DNA of 64,000 bases from Hydractinia symbiolongicarpus (Eukaryota > Cnidaria > Hydrozoa > Anthoathecata > Hydractiniidae), in the NCBI RefSeq assembly GCF_029227915.1, contig NC_079882.1:29998001-30062000 (forward strand), read 5' to 3'. Below, in pieces: positions 1 through 11,400 of this stretch (positions within the stretch are counted from its first letter, which is position 1; every line of letters starts with the position of its first letter). Position numbers and translations under genes: made by a program. Under the pieces are notes generated by a model. That model saw only the letters and a program-made list of their open reading frames with translations. It did not search any database and was not told the origin of the DNA.

Positions 1-950
1 ACATTTCCGTCATTCTCAATTAATTTTGGATACCCAATATTATATGACACAAACTTTTTCACCACCATTAGCTCGACTTTCGTGTAAGTCACTAAAGCCA
101 AAAACTAAAAGGCGTTTCGTACCCCTTTAATATGACTCGTTGTTTCTCGTTGCTACTCGTTGTCACTTGTTTCTCTCTTTTTATGACTCGTCGGTCTTTT
201 TTATCAGCGACAGGGTATTCTTACGATACGATACGGCAAATAAATACACATAGTGCTAGCTTGCGTCAATGATGGTAAGGAAATACCAGCAAACATACAG
301 TATGTATGAACGTTCAAACCAAAAAAAATTACTATCTATCAAGAGCTTATTCACTGCACGCAATTTATAAGCAGGACGGTCTTAATAACGTGTGAGTGGG
401 TGGAGAAAAAACTGAAAATTAATAAGCGTTCCCCCTTGTAATAATCACCCGAGAGTACTATGGAGAGGCAGTGTATCATGGTTAGTATCATGACGTATAT
501 TTCTGCTGTTTTAGAAAGAATTTGATCATGTTTTTATCAGTATAAGAGATTACGTAACTTAGTTCTCAGGGCTTCTTTTTCCATTTCTTCCATATAGAGC
601 GCTGGCTTATAGAAAGATTAACCCTACACTCCCATTAGATCGTGTAAAGCCTGTACACGCGACATTCGGGAATCCAGGAAAAAAAACTCTTAAAAAAAAG
701 CATTGAAGTCGGTGAAAAATAATAAATACCTGTATTAAAACTTCGAGATTACCAAAATTATCAAATAAATCAATCAACCCTGAGTCCACAAAGCCTCAAC
801 CTCATTTTTACAGCAACCTTCAAGGTTGCACAGTAATTATTTTTAATATGTACCCTCTCATATCAATAGGCGAAAAAGCTGTCAAGGGTGTTTTTCTATC
901 AATAAATATAAATACTTTAGAAAGTTGAAAAGTAAAAAGGCTAAGAAAAA
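1..950. other. Gene-free flank
   Basis: No coding region, RNA gene or element boundary could be supported here. Open frames are short and lack recognisable protein features. A short palindrome (GCAACCTT/AAGGTTGC) sits at about 820-836 and resembles the GCAACCT ends of the inverted-repeat element that follows. Confidence 0.6.
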
Positions 951-951
951 G

Positions 952-1538
952 CAACCTCGTTTTGAGGGCATCTTTAACCCTGGACATAATATTTCTGCAA
1001 TAGGCGGGTTTTTTTTCACGAAATGACCAAATAGCATTACTTGGCCACTACTTTGCAGCTGATTTGTTGCAAAAATTTTACATTGAAAAGGGTGTAGGGC
1101 TAGTACCTAATGTCAAAAATGCTCTATGTTCGCATTATGAAACAATCTGCTCCACCTTCTGGAAATGTCCAAAAAAATTGGAATTGAGTCAGACAAGTGT
1201 ACGGTGTAGCTAAGTACAGTGTAAGTTTTTTGACATAACCGAATAACTCAAGTCCTGAGTCCGCTGTGACAACAGACCTTCACAAGTTCGGAGTGCGTGT
1301 TATGTACATAAAAAAAGACTTACTTAATTGCTTGTTGTTACGGGATTTGATATTCTGCCTCACTTTGCAATAATTTCTGGGGTTGCATCTTTTCATCGCC
1401 GTCCCGCGCAACCTCGTTCGCAGGGTCTTGTGGTCCCTGACCTGTTTTAAATTCATTAGAATGCAAGGTGCGCTGGGAACGAGGTTGCGTTCTGTCGTGT
1501 CAAGAATAGATTAAAGATGCGCTGGGTGTATGAGGTTG
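952..1538. mobile_element. MITE-like element with imperfect terminal inverted repeats
   Basis: The left end (952-981, starting CAACCTCG and containing GCATCTTTAA) recurs in inverted orientation at 1509-1538. The two 30-base ends share CAACCTC and GCATCTTTAA with a mismatched centre. The interior has no coding potential, which suggests a non-autonomous DNA transposon. A second inverted-repeat pair is nested inside it. No target-site duplication is obvious, so the exact limits are uncertain. Confidence 0.45.
1407..1489. repeat. Nested short inverted repeat (CGCAACCTCGTTC arms)
   Basis: The arms at 1407-1426 and 1470-1489 are inverted copies sharing CGCAACCTCGTTC and then diverging slightly. 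About 43 bases separate them. The sequence resembles the outer ends of the surrounding element, so it may be a second insertion of the same family or an internal duplication of the end. Confidence 0.5.
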
Positions 1539-3395
1539 ATGAAATAAATGTCTTCATGAGGAATGACTTGTGTATTTATGAAACTCTTGAGTATAATTAT
1601 GTTATTTTTATTTTCAAATATCTAGAGAAATATTAAGAAGTAGGCGAGAATATATTTTCTTTTATTTACATTTATTTGTTTTTGCAAAGAAAGAACCTTT
1701 AAACAATATCAAGAAAAAAAAATGTTTATGATTTTGTTTAATCCGGATATATACTAAATGCATAGGCATCTTTTTTTTTTTAATTTAAAAAAGTGCATGT
1801 AGCTAGCTATATGTATGCAGCTACTGAATTTACAATTACAATTTCTACAATAAGTTTGTTGCAAGAAATTAGGATATATATTTTTTAACGTTTAATGATG
1901 TGTTGAGTAATAGCTGATAGTGTACTGCGCTACCATCTTTTCTGTAATAGTTTTTCTGTAGTAGTTTCTAGTGGGTTAAAACTTAACCTATATTCCATAA
2001 TTGGAAAAGATTTTTTGACTTGGCCGAGTTAAAAAAAGTTCAGCATGTGCGGCTCAAATGTAATTGCAAAATATTTCTCAGCCCGTGTCCAGTTAAAAGT
2101 TTAGCACGAGCTGAAATTCTCCATGTAATCAGTCCCTTTAGTCTAATGCTAGATTCAGTAAATATTATCGAAAAAATTTATTAAAAATAAATATAAATCT
2201 GCCAATCTGTCAACGGGATCCATCGAGTTTCGTTTCTTTCAGTGTCCATTGTAAATGATAATTTTGATGCCACGTTGTGAACTTTAGAACTTTGAAAAGG
2301 ATGCAAAAAGACATTTACTTAAGAGTATTTTATTTATTACAGATGAAATTAAAATGTTTTTAGATAAGAAACGGACTCGATTTCCCTCTACAATCACCTA
2401 AAAAGTTGAAAACAACAATTTTTTTTTATTTAAACAGTTGCTGGTCATCCTATATTTCCCTATGTTTTGCGAGCACTGTAACAATTAAAAAAGAATGTCT
2501 CATTTTCACACAAATAAACCGTTTAATCAAAATGCAGCTTCAATTTACAAGTTCTTCTAAAAAAGTAGACTAAATTTTCTTCTCATAGGAAAAAAATCAA
2601 AATACAAAACAATAAAAAAGTATTTTTATTGTTAAAAAACCTTGCACGCTATCAATACTTTGGTTATATTGAGAACATCATCATGACGTCACAATGACTC
2701 CAATGTTTTAAAAATGCAATTACAACAGATTGATGTCAATCTGTTGACATGATTGATGAGTTTTGGAAAGATGATCTGTATGAATGTATAAATAAAAATG
2801 TTACTCATTGAGAAAAAAAATGTATAGAACCGCACAAATCAATTTACAAGTAGCTCGTTAGAAAAGAAAAGTATTAGATAAATCAAGATTTAAAGAAAAC
2901 AAAATAATAAATAAATAAAAAAGCCACAAAACTTATCAGTTAGGTTTGTTTAAACTTCATTGTAATTTTAGAAAAGTTTGTTTTTGAAAAGAAAACGGAA
3001 AGTACAAAATTTAAAATTAAACGTAGCACATAACTTCTATGTGAAAAAAAAAACGACACCAAGAATTCTGTCAGTGATGAAAGCAGATTAAGTCAAAGTT
3101 TTTCTGTGGGAGTAAAAGAAAAAAAAAGAACAAGAAATAACAAGGAAAGCTTGCAGAAGTCGTTAGCGACAAAATAATTAATTTTTTATGGCAACGTCAT
3201 TTTAATGAAAAAGTTTAATAACATATTAACGACATTGTAACAACGTCGTTTCTGTGCTAACGAGACAGTTAAATTGTGAAGATATTAAGGTCGAGATTGT
3301 GGCTGACCTCAAATGTGCTTATTGCTTAACGAAACAGCAACAAACATTTGTCAACCTAAAACCTTTTTAATACAAACGCATAAGATACTGTTGAT
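1539..3395. other. Non-coding stretch upstream of the ankyrin gene
   Basis: AT-rich sequence with homopolymer runs and no supported gene. Its last few hundred bases probably hold the promoter and 5' leader of the ankyrin-repeat gene. I see no convincing TATA box or initiator that fixes a transcription start. Confidence 0.5.
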
Positions 3396-4355
3396 ATGAC
3401 GCTACGACGAAAAAACGACATCATTAAAATCTTACTTCGACAGGCTGTTCAAAATGATGACTGGACGTTGATAAACTTTACATTGACTAAGTGTTGGAAT
3501 AAGTCAAAAATATTTGAAACAAATGAAGGGGAAAATAGTTTATTGCATGAATCGTGTGAACGAAACTATACCAACACGACGCGAGTGTTAATTATGCATG
3601 GTATGGATGTGAATACGAGAAACAACGACGGCGATACATGTTTACACGTTGCCGTCAATAATGTAAGTATGTCGATAGTATTCTTATTGCTTGAAGCTGG
3701 TGTTAATCCCTTTACTGAAAATAAAAATGGACAACAGGCTATAGATTTAGCAAAATGTGATATTCTGAAGGATAAACTCAGAAAATACAGCCGCAGATGT
3801 TCTGAAATAAAATTGATAAAAAATTTAACATCATGGAAACGTATGGTTGAGGAAGAAGAAAAACGAGACACACTTTTGAAAGCGAAGGAGCAAGAATTTT
3901 TACAAAATCGAAAGTTGTCCCATCAATCTTTAATCCACACAGTGGTCACATCAACCTCAATGAAACGTGCTGATTCAGGAATCATATCAGATGCCGAAAG
4001 TGATAAATCTAGCTCATTGTCAGCTTCTAGTATCACAGCAGATTCAACATCTCCTCAAGATCTAGATAATGCAGAAAAAGTGAAAAGAAAGAGCAATACT
4101 TTTAGTTTCAAAGAAATCAGCAACCAATACGCTGTTGTTATTCGCAAAATAAGCTCTTCTAAACAAACACCAGGAAGTGAGAATAATGCACAAATGATTG
4201 GGAATGACGAGACAAAATACAGTAGTTTAAGAGTTTCTTCTTTGTATGGAAATAAGAAAACACCAAACAGTAAAAGAAGAAAGAAATTCGATAGGACTCA
4301 AAGAATGTCTATGCCAGAGTTACCCATATTTGCTACGCCAGAGAGTTACATATAA
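3396..4355 (+). CDS. Ankyrin-repeat protein, single exon, 319 aa
   Basis: An uninterrupted ATG-to-TAA frame with no intron. Residues about 45-76 and 78-110 form two ankyrin repeats, with the cores LLHESCERNYTNTTRVLIMHG and GDTCLHVAV...IVFLLLEAGVNP each shorter than a full repeat period. A third, weaker repeat follows to about residue 131. Residues about 148-173 are rich in Glu and Lys and could form a short coiled coil. About 185-225 is Ser-rich and acidic. The C-terminus is basic (KRRKKFDR), compatible with nuclear targeting. No signal peptide or membrane segment is seen. Ankyrin repeats mediate protein-protein contacts; no enzymatic domain is present and the partner cannot be inferred. Two poly(A) signals lie within 150 bases of the stop. 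Its length and sequence character fit a real gene, but lack of introns could also mean a retrocopy. Confidence 0.85.
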   Translation: MTLRRKNDIIKILLRQAVQNDDWTLINFTLTKCWNKSKIFETNEGENSLLHESCERNYTNTTRVLIMHGMDVNTRNNDGDTCLHVAVNNVSMSIVFLLLEAGVNPFTENKNGQQAIDLAKCDILKDKLRKYSRRCSEIKLIKNLTSWKRMVEEEEKRDTLLKAKEQEFLQNRKLSHQSLIHTVVTSTSMKRADSGIISDAESDKSSSLSASSITADSTSPQDLDNAEKVKRKSNTFSFKEISNQYAVVIRKISSSKQTPGSENNAQMIGNDETKYSSLRVSSLYGNKKTPNSKRRKKFDRTQRMSMPELPIFATPESYI

Positions 4356-4400
4356 AAAACTTCATGATTACAAAAAAAATGAATGAACAGATATCAAAGT

Positions 4401-4406
4401 AATAAA
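4401..4406 (+). promoter_or_regulatory. Poly(A) signal AATAAA for the ankyrin gene
   Basis: A canonical AATAAA lies 46 bases after the stop codon on the same strand, in AT-rich sequence. A second AATAAA is at 4493-4498. Which one is used cannot be told from sequence. Confidence 0.5.
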
Positions 4407-4440
4407 TATTTATTCTAAGTGTATAAATGAAGATGTATAT

Positions 4441-4472
4441 AGCCATTGATAACCATTGATAGTCATTGATAG
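4441..4472. repeat. Ten-base tandem repeat, three copies
   Basis: Three consecutive copies of a CATTGATAGY-type unit with one or two differences, probably in the 3' untranslated region of the ankyrin gene. Confidence 0.6.
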
Positions 4473-4987
4473 TTCTTACGTAATACAATATTAATAAAAC
4501 GCCCTGGCAGTATAACGCTCTTTCTGTTTACTGTATCATTTTTGCGGAAACGAAATATTATTTCACTCAGAATTGATCAGATAGTTTAATTTTAAGAGGA
4601 TAAGGGGTGGGGTGATGGGGTGGGATGAGATAGAATATTTTGGTTCAGGTTTAATACAAAATACACAGTGACTATTCCTCTATCTAATCACGATCGGCTC
4701 AATTAGCTGTGTAAATTGTTGCTTAATTGAAAGGATCCACTGGTTGTAATGGTGCCAGGATAAGTATTACTTAAAGTTATATGTTCTTAACGTAAACAAA
4801 CATTAGCAATTCTTAGATTTGAAAAATCCCTTTAAAATTTTGATTATTTCCAATCGTTCATATACGAGCTTTTAACCTCGCTTCGAATTACAGGAAGCAA
4901 GCATGACAGTGTGCACTCAAAATACAAAAAATAAATATCGGCGATGATTCTGATTTATTTACTTTTTTGTTAGAAAATTTCGCAAGA

Positions 4988-5180
4988 ATTAATTTTCGTG
5001 GATAACCAAAAATACCATTACTTAGCACGAAATATGCATTTGAGATACAGTACTAAAGTTAATTCGGCGGAAATCCAGTTAACAGTACATCTGTTAAACT
5101 GGATTTCCGCCGAATTAATTTTTTTAAATCCTGTCAAATTGCCTGCCACATATTTTTTGTTATCCACAAAATTTAATTTA
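4988..5180. mobile_element. Fold-back MITE, about 195 bp
   Basis: A long interrupted palindrome. The inner arms at 5059-5085 and 5091-5118 are near-perfect inverted copies of an AATTCGGCGGAAATCCAGTT sequence with a 5-base loop and one indel. The outer arms at about 4988-5014 and 5151-5179 are inverted copies around GTTATCCAC. The whole unit could fold into one hairpin. Short open frames on both strands here are products of the palindrome, not genes. Confidence 0.7.
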
Positions 5181-5182
5181 GA

Positions 5183-5694
5183 TAGACAGAAAAATAGATG
5201 TGCATAATGAAGAACACTCAAATTCAGCTTTTTTTTACCACACCCCTTGTAACGCATCGTAACAAATCTAGTACCACCCACCCATATAAATGGTCTCTAT
5301 AAAGCAGACATTCATAACACTAAAGAAGGCGGGCATTATAAAAATAGAATGACGAAAAAAATAATATCAATATTTTCACGTGTCTATTTCAGACACTTTA
5401 CATCAATTTCAGACATTATACATCAAGTTATGAAATACTTTTCGGTTTTCGCCATTTTAACAGTCAGGATATATCACAAGAAAAGATGAAAATTCTTTAA
5501 TTAAAGAATCGAAAATTTTATCTACTTTTTATTGTCGCGAGATTTAATTGGAAAAACATTTCATTATGACTTTGCAAAAATAAGTTGTTTTTTCTAATAT
5601 TTCGCGAAACCTTGTTCACAAGAAACATTATGTGGCGTCACCTACATAAAAGTCTACAGAAAAACTGGATAAAGCGGGTTAAAATATGCCATTA
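5183..5694. other. Intergenic stretch
   Basis: A direct repeat of TTTCAGACA(T/C)T(A/T)TACATCAA is visible at about 5388-5425. No gene or RNA is supported. Confidence 0.5.
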
Positions 5695-6058
5695 CCGTAA
5701 ATCCTTGATTAGGCGCCGTCCTTGAATAAGCGGAGCCCTAGAATAAGCGCCGCACTTTTTAGGCTCCTTTTTGAATAAGCGCCGCCCTTGAATAAGCGCC
5801 GCACCTTAGACTGTAAAAGCGGCGCTTATTCGAAGTATTAATTGATAAAGGGGTTCAATAAGACTAAAACGTTATATTTTATAGTGGAGCAATCCTTGGC
5901 CATTTTTTAATGTCACAAGATATTTTGTCTGTTTCACAATGACTAAATTTAGTTTTCTTTTTTATCGGTTCATGATGTAGAATGTTGGCATAACGTAGTT
6001 ATTTGGTAAAGCAGATGAACTTTCCTGGAACAACCAACCCGATTTTGCGCTTTCTTTT

Positions 6059-6427
6059 TCATTCCACAGTTACAGTCATTTTGTTTAAATTGTTTGCTTT
6101 TAAAAAATAGTCCAATAAGGACGAACATTTGATTGGGATATGTCCAAGAAGTTTTGGTTTTTCGTCTGGTTTATCAACTTTTTTGCAAACCCCAATGACC
6201 TGCTTGTCGTACTCAAGAGCTTCACTGCGGTTGTCTTGAAAACAGATTAATTGATCCCCGATCTCAGGCGTCCAACTTGCTTTGTAGACATGATGTCCAC
6301 GAATATTAGTATGAAATTCTATTCTGTACATCATTGCAAAACTAACAGACTGTAACCCTGTCTTGTTTTTCTTCTTGACTCCACCGCACTTTGTTTGATT
6401 TTTTCTGTTTTTTGATATTGTACACAT
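6059..6427 (-). CDS. HIRAN-like domain protein, passenger ORF of the pogo-type element
   Basis: An intact 122-residue frame with its own ATG. The first 25 residues are basic. Residues about 33-122 look like a HIRAN domain: GHHVYKASWTPEIGDQLICF, then a small insert, an IGV strand, LLGHIP, and a closing LLDYFLKANN...TVTVE. HIRAN domains bind 3' single-stranded DNA ends in helicases such as HLTF. Here the domain stands alone, with no helicase or RING segment. It lies inside the transposon's inverted repeats and is read opposite to the transposase remnant. Possible roles are binding of transposon DNA ends or a captured host fragment; neither is shown. The frame is unbroken although the transposase beside it is gutted. 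Confidence 0.6.
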   Translation of the reverse strand: MCTISKNRKNQTKCGGVKKKNKTGLQSVSFAMMYRIEFHTNIRGHHVYKASWTPEIGDQLICFQDNRSEALEYDKQVIGVCKKVDKPDEKPKLLGHIPIKCSSLLDYFLKANNLNKMTVTVE

Positions 6428-6512
6428 TCGATCAAAATATCATTCGAAAAGCGAATGGTTTTTTCCTTTTCGTTTACCAAAGCACATTTAAGTGGAAAAT
6501 CTTCACATCAAA

Positions 6513-6751
6513 ATGGGAGATACAAACGAATTAGATACATCTCATAAGGGGAACAATGTTCATTTTTATCCTGTAAAAATGAAAATAGAAGCTGTAAATT
6601 ATGCCGAGAATAGTATCAGACCAGCTGGACAAAAGTATGGAGTAGACAAAAAAGAATTAGAAAGTCTGATGTTGAAGATGCGTATGAGCCAGACCAGCTC
6701 ATTGATCCTGACGAGGAAGGGGATGAAGATGAGAATGTAGACACTGGCTAA
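6513..6751 (+). pseudogene. pogo-type transposase remnant: HTH joined to acidic tail
   Basis: From the ATG at 6513 the frame encodes a short leader and a psq/CENP-B-type helix-turn-helix start (KMKIEAVNYAEN, then RPAGQKYGVDKK). From about 6662 a different frame encodes an Asp/Glu-rich tail (EPDQLIDPDEEGDEDEN) ending at TAA 6749-6751, typical of pogo/Jerky-like transposase C-termini. The DNA-binding and DDE catalytic regions that normally separate these parts are gone. In the starting frame the ORF closes at 6740 in unrelated sequence. This is the footprint of one internal deletion. Confidence 0.7.
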
Positions 6752-6888
6752 TTTTATTTATTGTCAATCTATTTTTTTAATAATAGAAAAAAGATGAATC
6801 TGTCTGAAATCTTTAATTTTTAAATAAGCGCCGCCCAAAAAAGTCGAGTTTTGAATAAGCGCCGCGACGCTTAATCGAGGATTTACGG

Positions 6889-8405
6889 GATGTTCTTTTT
6901 TTGTAAAATTCATTTTTAGCAAAATATCTGGACTTGCTAACTTTCCGAAAATTAAAATCTCTCAGGTATTTTACCGCCAGAATTCTAAAAATAATATTCA
7001 AAACTGAGAATGAAGCCAATTTACCCGATGATGAAAAAAATATTTAACGCCTTGTTTGGAGACAACTAATAAAGAGTTGCTGACAACACTTCACGTGGCT
7101 CCGCAGTTTTTAGGCTTTTTTCAGGCCGAATTCACAGAAAAGTCAGACGGAATTATAAAATTAGTAATTTTGGCTCCCCATGCATGAATACGTTAGTAAT
7201 TAATATGGATTTTAGTCTGGTAAGATGGCCTTGTGATATTTTACATACCACAAGACAGGAAAACAGACTGCATGCACCGCCTTCTGCGTTTTCCTGGGAA
7301 AAAAAATTAAGGCGTACGTGTGTTGTTGGTTTGAGAAAGTTAATTTAACAGAAATAAAGAAGCGATTTATATTTTATGTTTTTAGATAATAAAAAATGTC
7401 CTTAATTACATGTTTCAACTTATACTAATGTGTGAATAAATAAAAATGGTTTAAAAATTCCAAAAATACATATTTGCACTATACCAAAATTTATTGCATG
7501 GGTAATACAGCTTCAAGTTTTTATATTTCAAAAAACAAAACAAAAGGCTTTCCTGAGAATTGACACCATTAACATGAGGGCACTGAAAGCTATACGTTCC
7601 ATCCCTTCGCTGCATAAGTTATGCTTTGTATCGGAATCTAAACAAAAACATTGACTTATTCAATATTTCTTTGAAATTAGCTTATTTTGGAGTCGTGACA
7701 AACCATATAATTTTTCAAAAGAAGCAAATAAATAAAAATAGTACCATATTGAAATACGAAGATATTGTTACGAATAGATTACGCATACAATCTGTCTGTA
7801 CGAAAATCAATTGACTGCAAAAACCTCGATTACAAATAAAATAATCCTAATAAATATTAGTTTAAATATTTGTTGATAAAAAATTTAAAATTAGAAATAA
7901 AAATCCAATCTAATTGGCTCCCTTCATCCTTATTCCTACCAAGTTTTTAAAATTTCTATCATTTTCACTAAATAAACTGGACTGACAAAGCAACAATCAG
8001 GAGAACAAAAAATTTTTTGACTCATCTCACGGGTGATAAGGCTTATCCACACTTCAAGAAGTGAGATTCTTATAAAAAAAAACATGTTCAATTCACAAGC
8101 TTCATTAACTTCTGGTATACAGAATGTAGTACAGTTCATTTGCAAAGCAGATGTTTCTATTATAAGGTTTGCATACAAATAACAAAGATTGCTTTTTTTG
8201 GTTTTTTAGGGAAATATAAGCCTACGTGGAGATTGATACGCGCGAAAAATATTCACATTGCTATTGCGGTAAAATTAATACGCGCAAAAATTGGTACGAA
8301 TAAGGTATTACTTTTTAATATTAAATAATTTATAAATAGCTATCAATAAATATTGTACTCATAAAATAAACTTTCTTTTACCAAATAATTCGCTTTCAAT
8401 AACAT
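6889..8405. other. Intergenic stretch
   Basis: No gene or mobile element could be supported. An 80-codon - strand frame at 7936-8178 has no recognisable features. The end near the PGAP2-like stop probably holds its 3' untranslated region; a - strand ATTAAA at 8314-8319 is a possible poly(A) signal. A short direct repeat around TTGATACGCGCGAAAAAT and TTAATACGCGCAAAAATT lies at about 8229-8293. Confidence 0.45.
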
Positions 8406-11400
8406 TCACGAAAACTTGGGTTTGCTTGACATTATGGAGATATGACTTACCTCCACCATACTACCCTGAAAGTCAATGGAAGCAGTGCCATGAAATAAGA
8501 TATTTGTGAACACAGTCAAATACTCAAATAATGCGAACAGGCTATACACTATCATATAGTCAAGGTAAACATAAGTTGTCATATAAAAAAAGGAGAAAAA
8601 ATAAAACAAAGTATACAAAGAAAATTAAGCTGTGCGGACACAGTGGAAAAGATACCGCCTGTTTCACAGTAAGCGTTGTGTCTCCAAAAGAAATAACCAA
8701 CCAATAATAAACATAAGAAGTTGCATAGTAATAGTATACTTTTTATTTTTAGAGAACGTGCATTCTAAAGATACAAAATGGGATCACTTAATACAATATA
8801 GTGAGAAATGGAAATACAGTAAACGTCCGTTGATTCGAATGCCGCTTAATTCGAACTTTCCGTTATTTCGAACAAATTGCCAAGTCCCTTAAGTTTAATT
8901 CAATAAAGTCTTATATTTAGAGCTGCTTAATTCGAACATCGTTAATTTGAACATTTCGCTAATTCGAACAATTTTTTAGTCCCAAAGCTGCATTATGCTC
9001 ATTAATTCAAAATTTTGTGTTGCGATAAAAAAAATCTTATTGGAAAATAAAAAAAAGCGCTTTCATTTTTATTTATTTTTATTGCATCACTGGTGACAAA
9101 ATTTATTTCAATCTATCAATTAAATTGGCATTTCTAATAAAATGAAGTTTACAAGGAATTTGGAGGCCTTGCCCATAGCCAAGCGAACAACGTTGAAAGT
9201 TTTTTATAAAAAGTTGTAGTAAAGATGTAATAAAGTTGCATTAGCATAAAACCATAAACTGTTTATTTTGAACTTCCAATAATCCGAACATTTAGTCCCT
9301 TGCTTGTTCGAATTAACGGACGTCTACTGTAATGTTAAAGGAACAAAAAATTGTGAAAATGCCAGTTAGACGTTTCAAACATTTTGCTAGAATTTCTCGT
9401 TTGTGTCTTATTATTCGTATAGATTTTGACGTGAATTTAATTTGGCGATGGAGGAAAAAATGAAATCTGGCGTTAATTTAATTTCGCGGCGTTGAAAAAT
9501 CTATAAATTTGGAGTGGTTTTGGCGGGGCTGATTTGTTTCCGCATACATTAATTGTCAAAATTTCTACCTAAAAATAGACATAAAACTAAAAAATTATAA
9601 AGCGATATTAGCAAAGAAAAATCTTTTAAGAAATTGAAATGACGTGTTTTAGTGTGTTTTTTAAATAGAATATTAAAAGAATTATTATTTAGCATTTACA
9701 AAAGACCGTAACAGATCGCTTTAAACTGAAAGAATTTGTCTTTAAAGAAAATGTACCACAGAGGAGACATGGTACTATCATTTGATCACAGGAAGTTAAC
9801 TGACCTGATGGCTGTGTCTAATGCTTCCCAAGTTTTTGAACAAATAGCATGTGCATGTCATATATAAAAGCGAGCACACCAAAAAACCAATGAAACCACA
9901 CTTGTGTACATCTAAAGAAAGAGTTGGAAAAATAAGTTACACATTTATAGTAAAGTTAATCAATAATACGTGACTTTTTTATAAGAAACACGTTTTTAAG
10001 AAACACGAGGTTCAGATTGCTGAAATTTTAAAAAACATTTAGGAAACATTGGCAGGCCATAAGTTAAACAAAAGAAGAACATTTTTGTGAAAGGTAAAAT
10101 TCCAAACTAAAATAGAAATCAATAGTCAACACCCCATTGGCTTCTTTTTTGTTCTGAAAATCAAAAACAGGCACCTAAGCTTAACTATATTTCTGACACA
10201 TTAAAGAAACATTTTAGGCTGAAAAAAAGAAAATATTAAGAAACATTGACGATCAACTCAAATTCAATCCATTTCGTTTTGTTTTTTTAAAAAAAACACA
10301 CTTATTAAATCAGACAAATAATAAAAACATTTTGAACTAACCATAGTTTTCAGTTGAAGATACATATGTCAACAACATAAGGCAACTAACTTCAATTGTA
10401 TTAAACACAAAATTAAATTTAATTATCACACTAAACCATTTTGAGAGGGACGAGTCCTGATAGAAATTATAGTAGGCGACAGCAAATAAGTATCGTAGCA
10501 ATGAATGCAAGGCGATTCCTACTCTCCAGATGTATCGTTCTGGTGTGAGACTGCCAACTGCTGCACTGATGGATGGTATATAATTGTCAACCTGGAAGGT
10601 ACAAAAAAATATCATGCATTAATAATAATACAGTCGTAGAAAGAAGATTTTCCAAGTATATATAAACCTATTCAATTTCGTGTTTCTCAAAACATGGCTC
10701 CAGCACTCTTGAAGGTATTAGTGTTTGAATTTCTTGCTACTTCACTGCTTAGAATGTTGCATTACTAAAAGAAGGCCGCAGAAACAGATAGATTATAGGC
10801 CTAAACTTAAGTTGTTAAAACGTTTAAATGTTTGAATTCCGCAATTCTGATAGTAAAAGTGTCATATTTGCATATGTCTTCTATGATCATTCCAATAATA
10901 ATTAGCTGGTCAAATTCACCTACAATTATAACACTTTAAAGTCCTGCTCTCTCTAATTTCATAAACCTAATTTTTACATGGTTAATTTATATATGTTAGA
11001 AATTCTTGGACACAATGACAGATATAATGATATCTATATAAAGTAATCTTCTTAAAAAGACTAACACAGAAGAAATAGGAGCCCAGGTCAGAAAAATGCC
11101 AAAGTTTAAAAAATTTTTAAAAAATTTTGTTATTTTCTAGCCACTAACTATGTTTTAAAATGTGAGTCTTCACTATTTTGAGAGGTACTATCTATGACCT
11201 CTATATATTAGTTGATATTAAATGGGCATGGATGCTATGTTAAAAAGAGAATACTTTATTAAAATGATATTCGAGTGGGCAAAAAGTGGCTAAAACATAT
11301 AACAATAATTTTTTATCAAAATCAAATTTTCAGAAATAACTAAAACTATTGTTAACATTTTCTTAGTCTAAATATTGACTCTATAAGAGTTACATCAAAA

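Larger units (their letters stand above)
5695..6888. mobile_element. Non-autonomous pogo-type DNA transposon
   Basis: The ends are inverted repeats: CCGTAAATCCTTGATTAGGC at the left and its near-complement at the right (6868-6888). TA precedes the left end; the right flank reads GA, so one side of the expected TA duplication has probably mutated. Subterminal regions carry repeated AATAAGCGCCGC motifs in both orientations (about 5725-5835 and 6822-6870), likely transposase-binding sites. Inside are a HIRAN-like ORF on the - strand and a transposase remnant on the + strand that keeps only its N-terminal helix-turn-helix and an acidic C-terminal tail. The catalytic DDE core is missing, so it would need a transposase from elsewhere. 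Confidence 0.8.

Noticed and set aside
607-789. A 60-codon - strand frame ending at a donor-like CAG|GTATTT
   Set aside because: No acceptor or start upstream in frame, and no recognisable protein; likely chance.
4998-5281. Two opposite-strand ORFs of 69 and 87 codons
   Set aside because: Both are read-through of the fold-back palindrome.
7936-8178. An 80-codon - strand frame downstream of the PGAP2-like stop
   Set aside because: It lies beyond the natural C-terminus of the gene, with no family resemblance.
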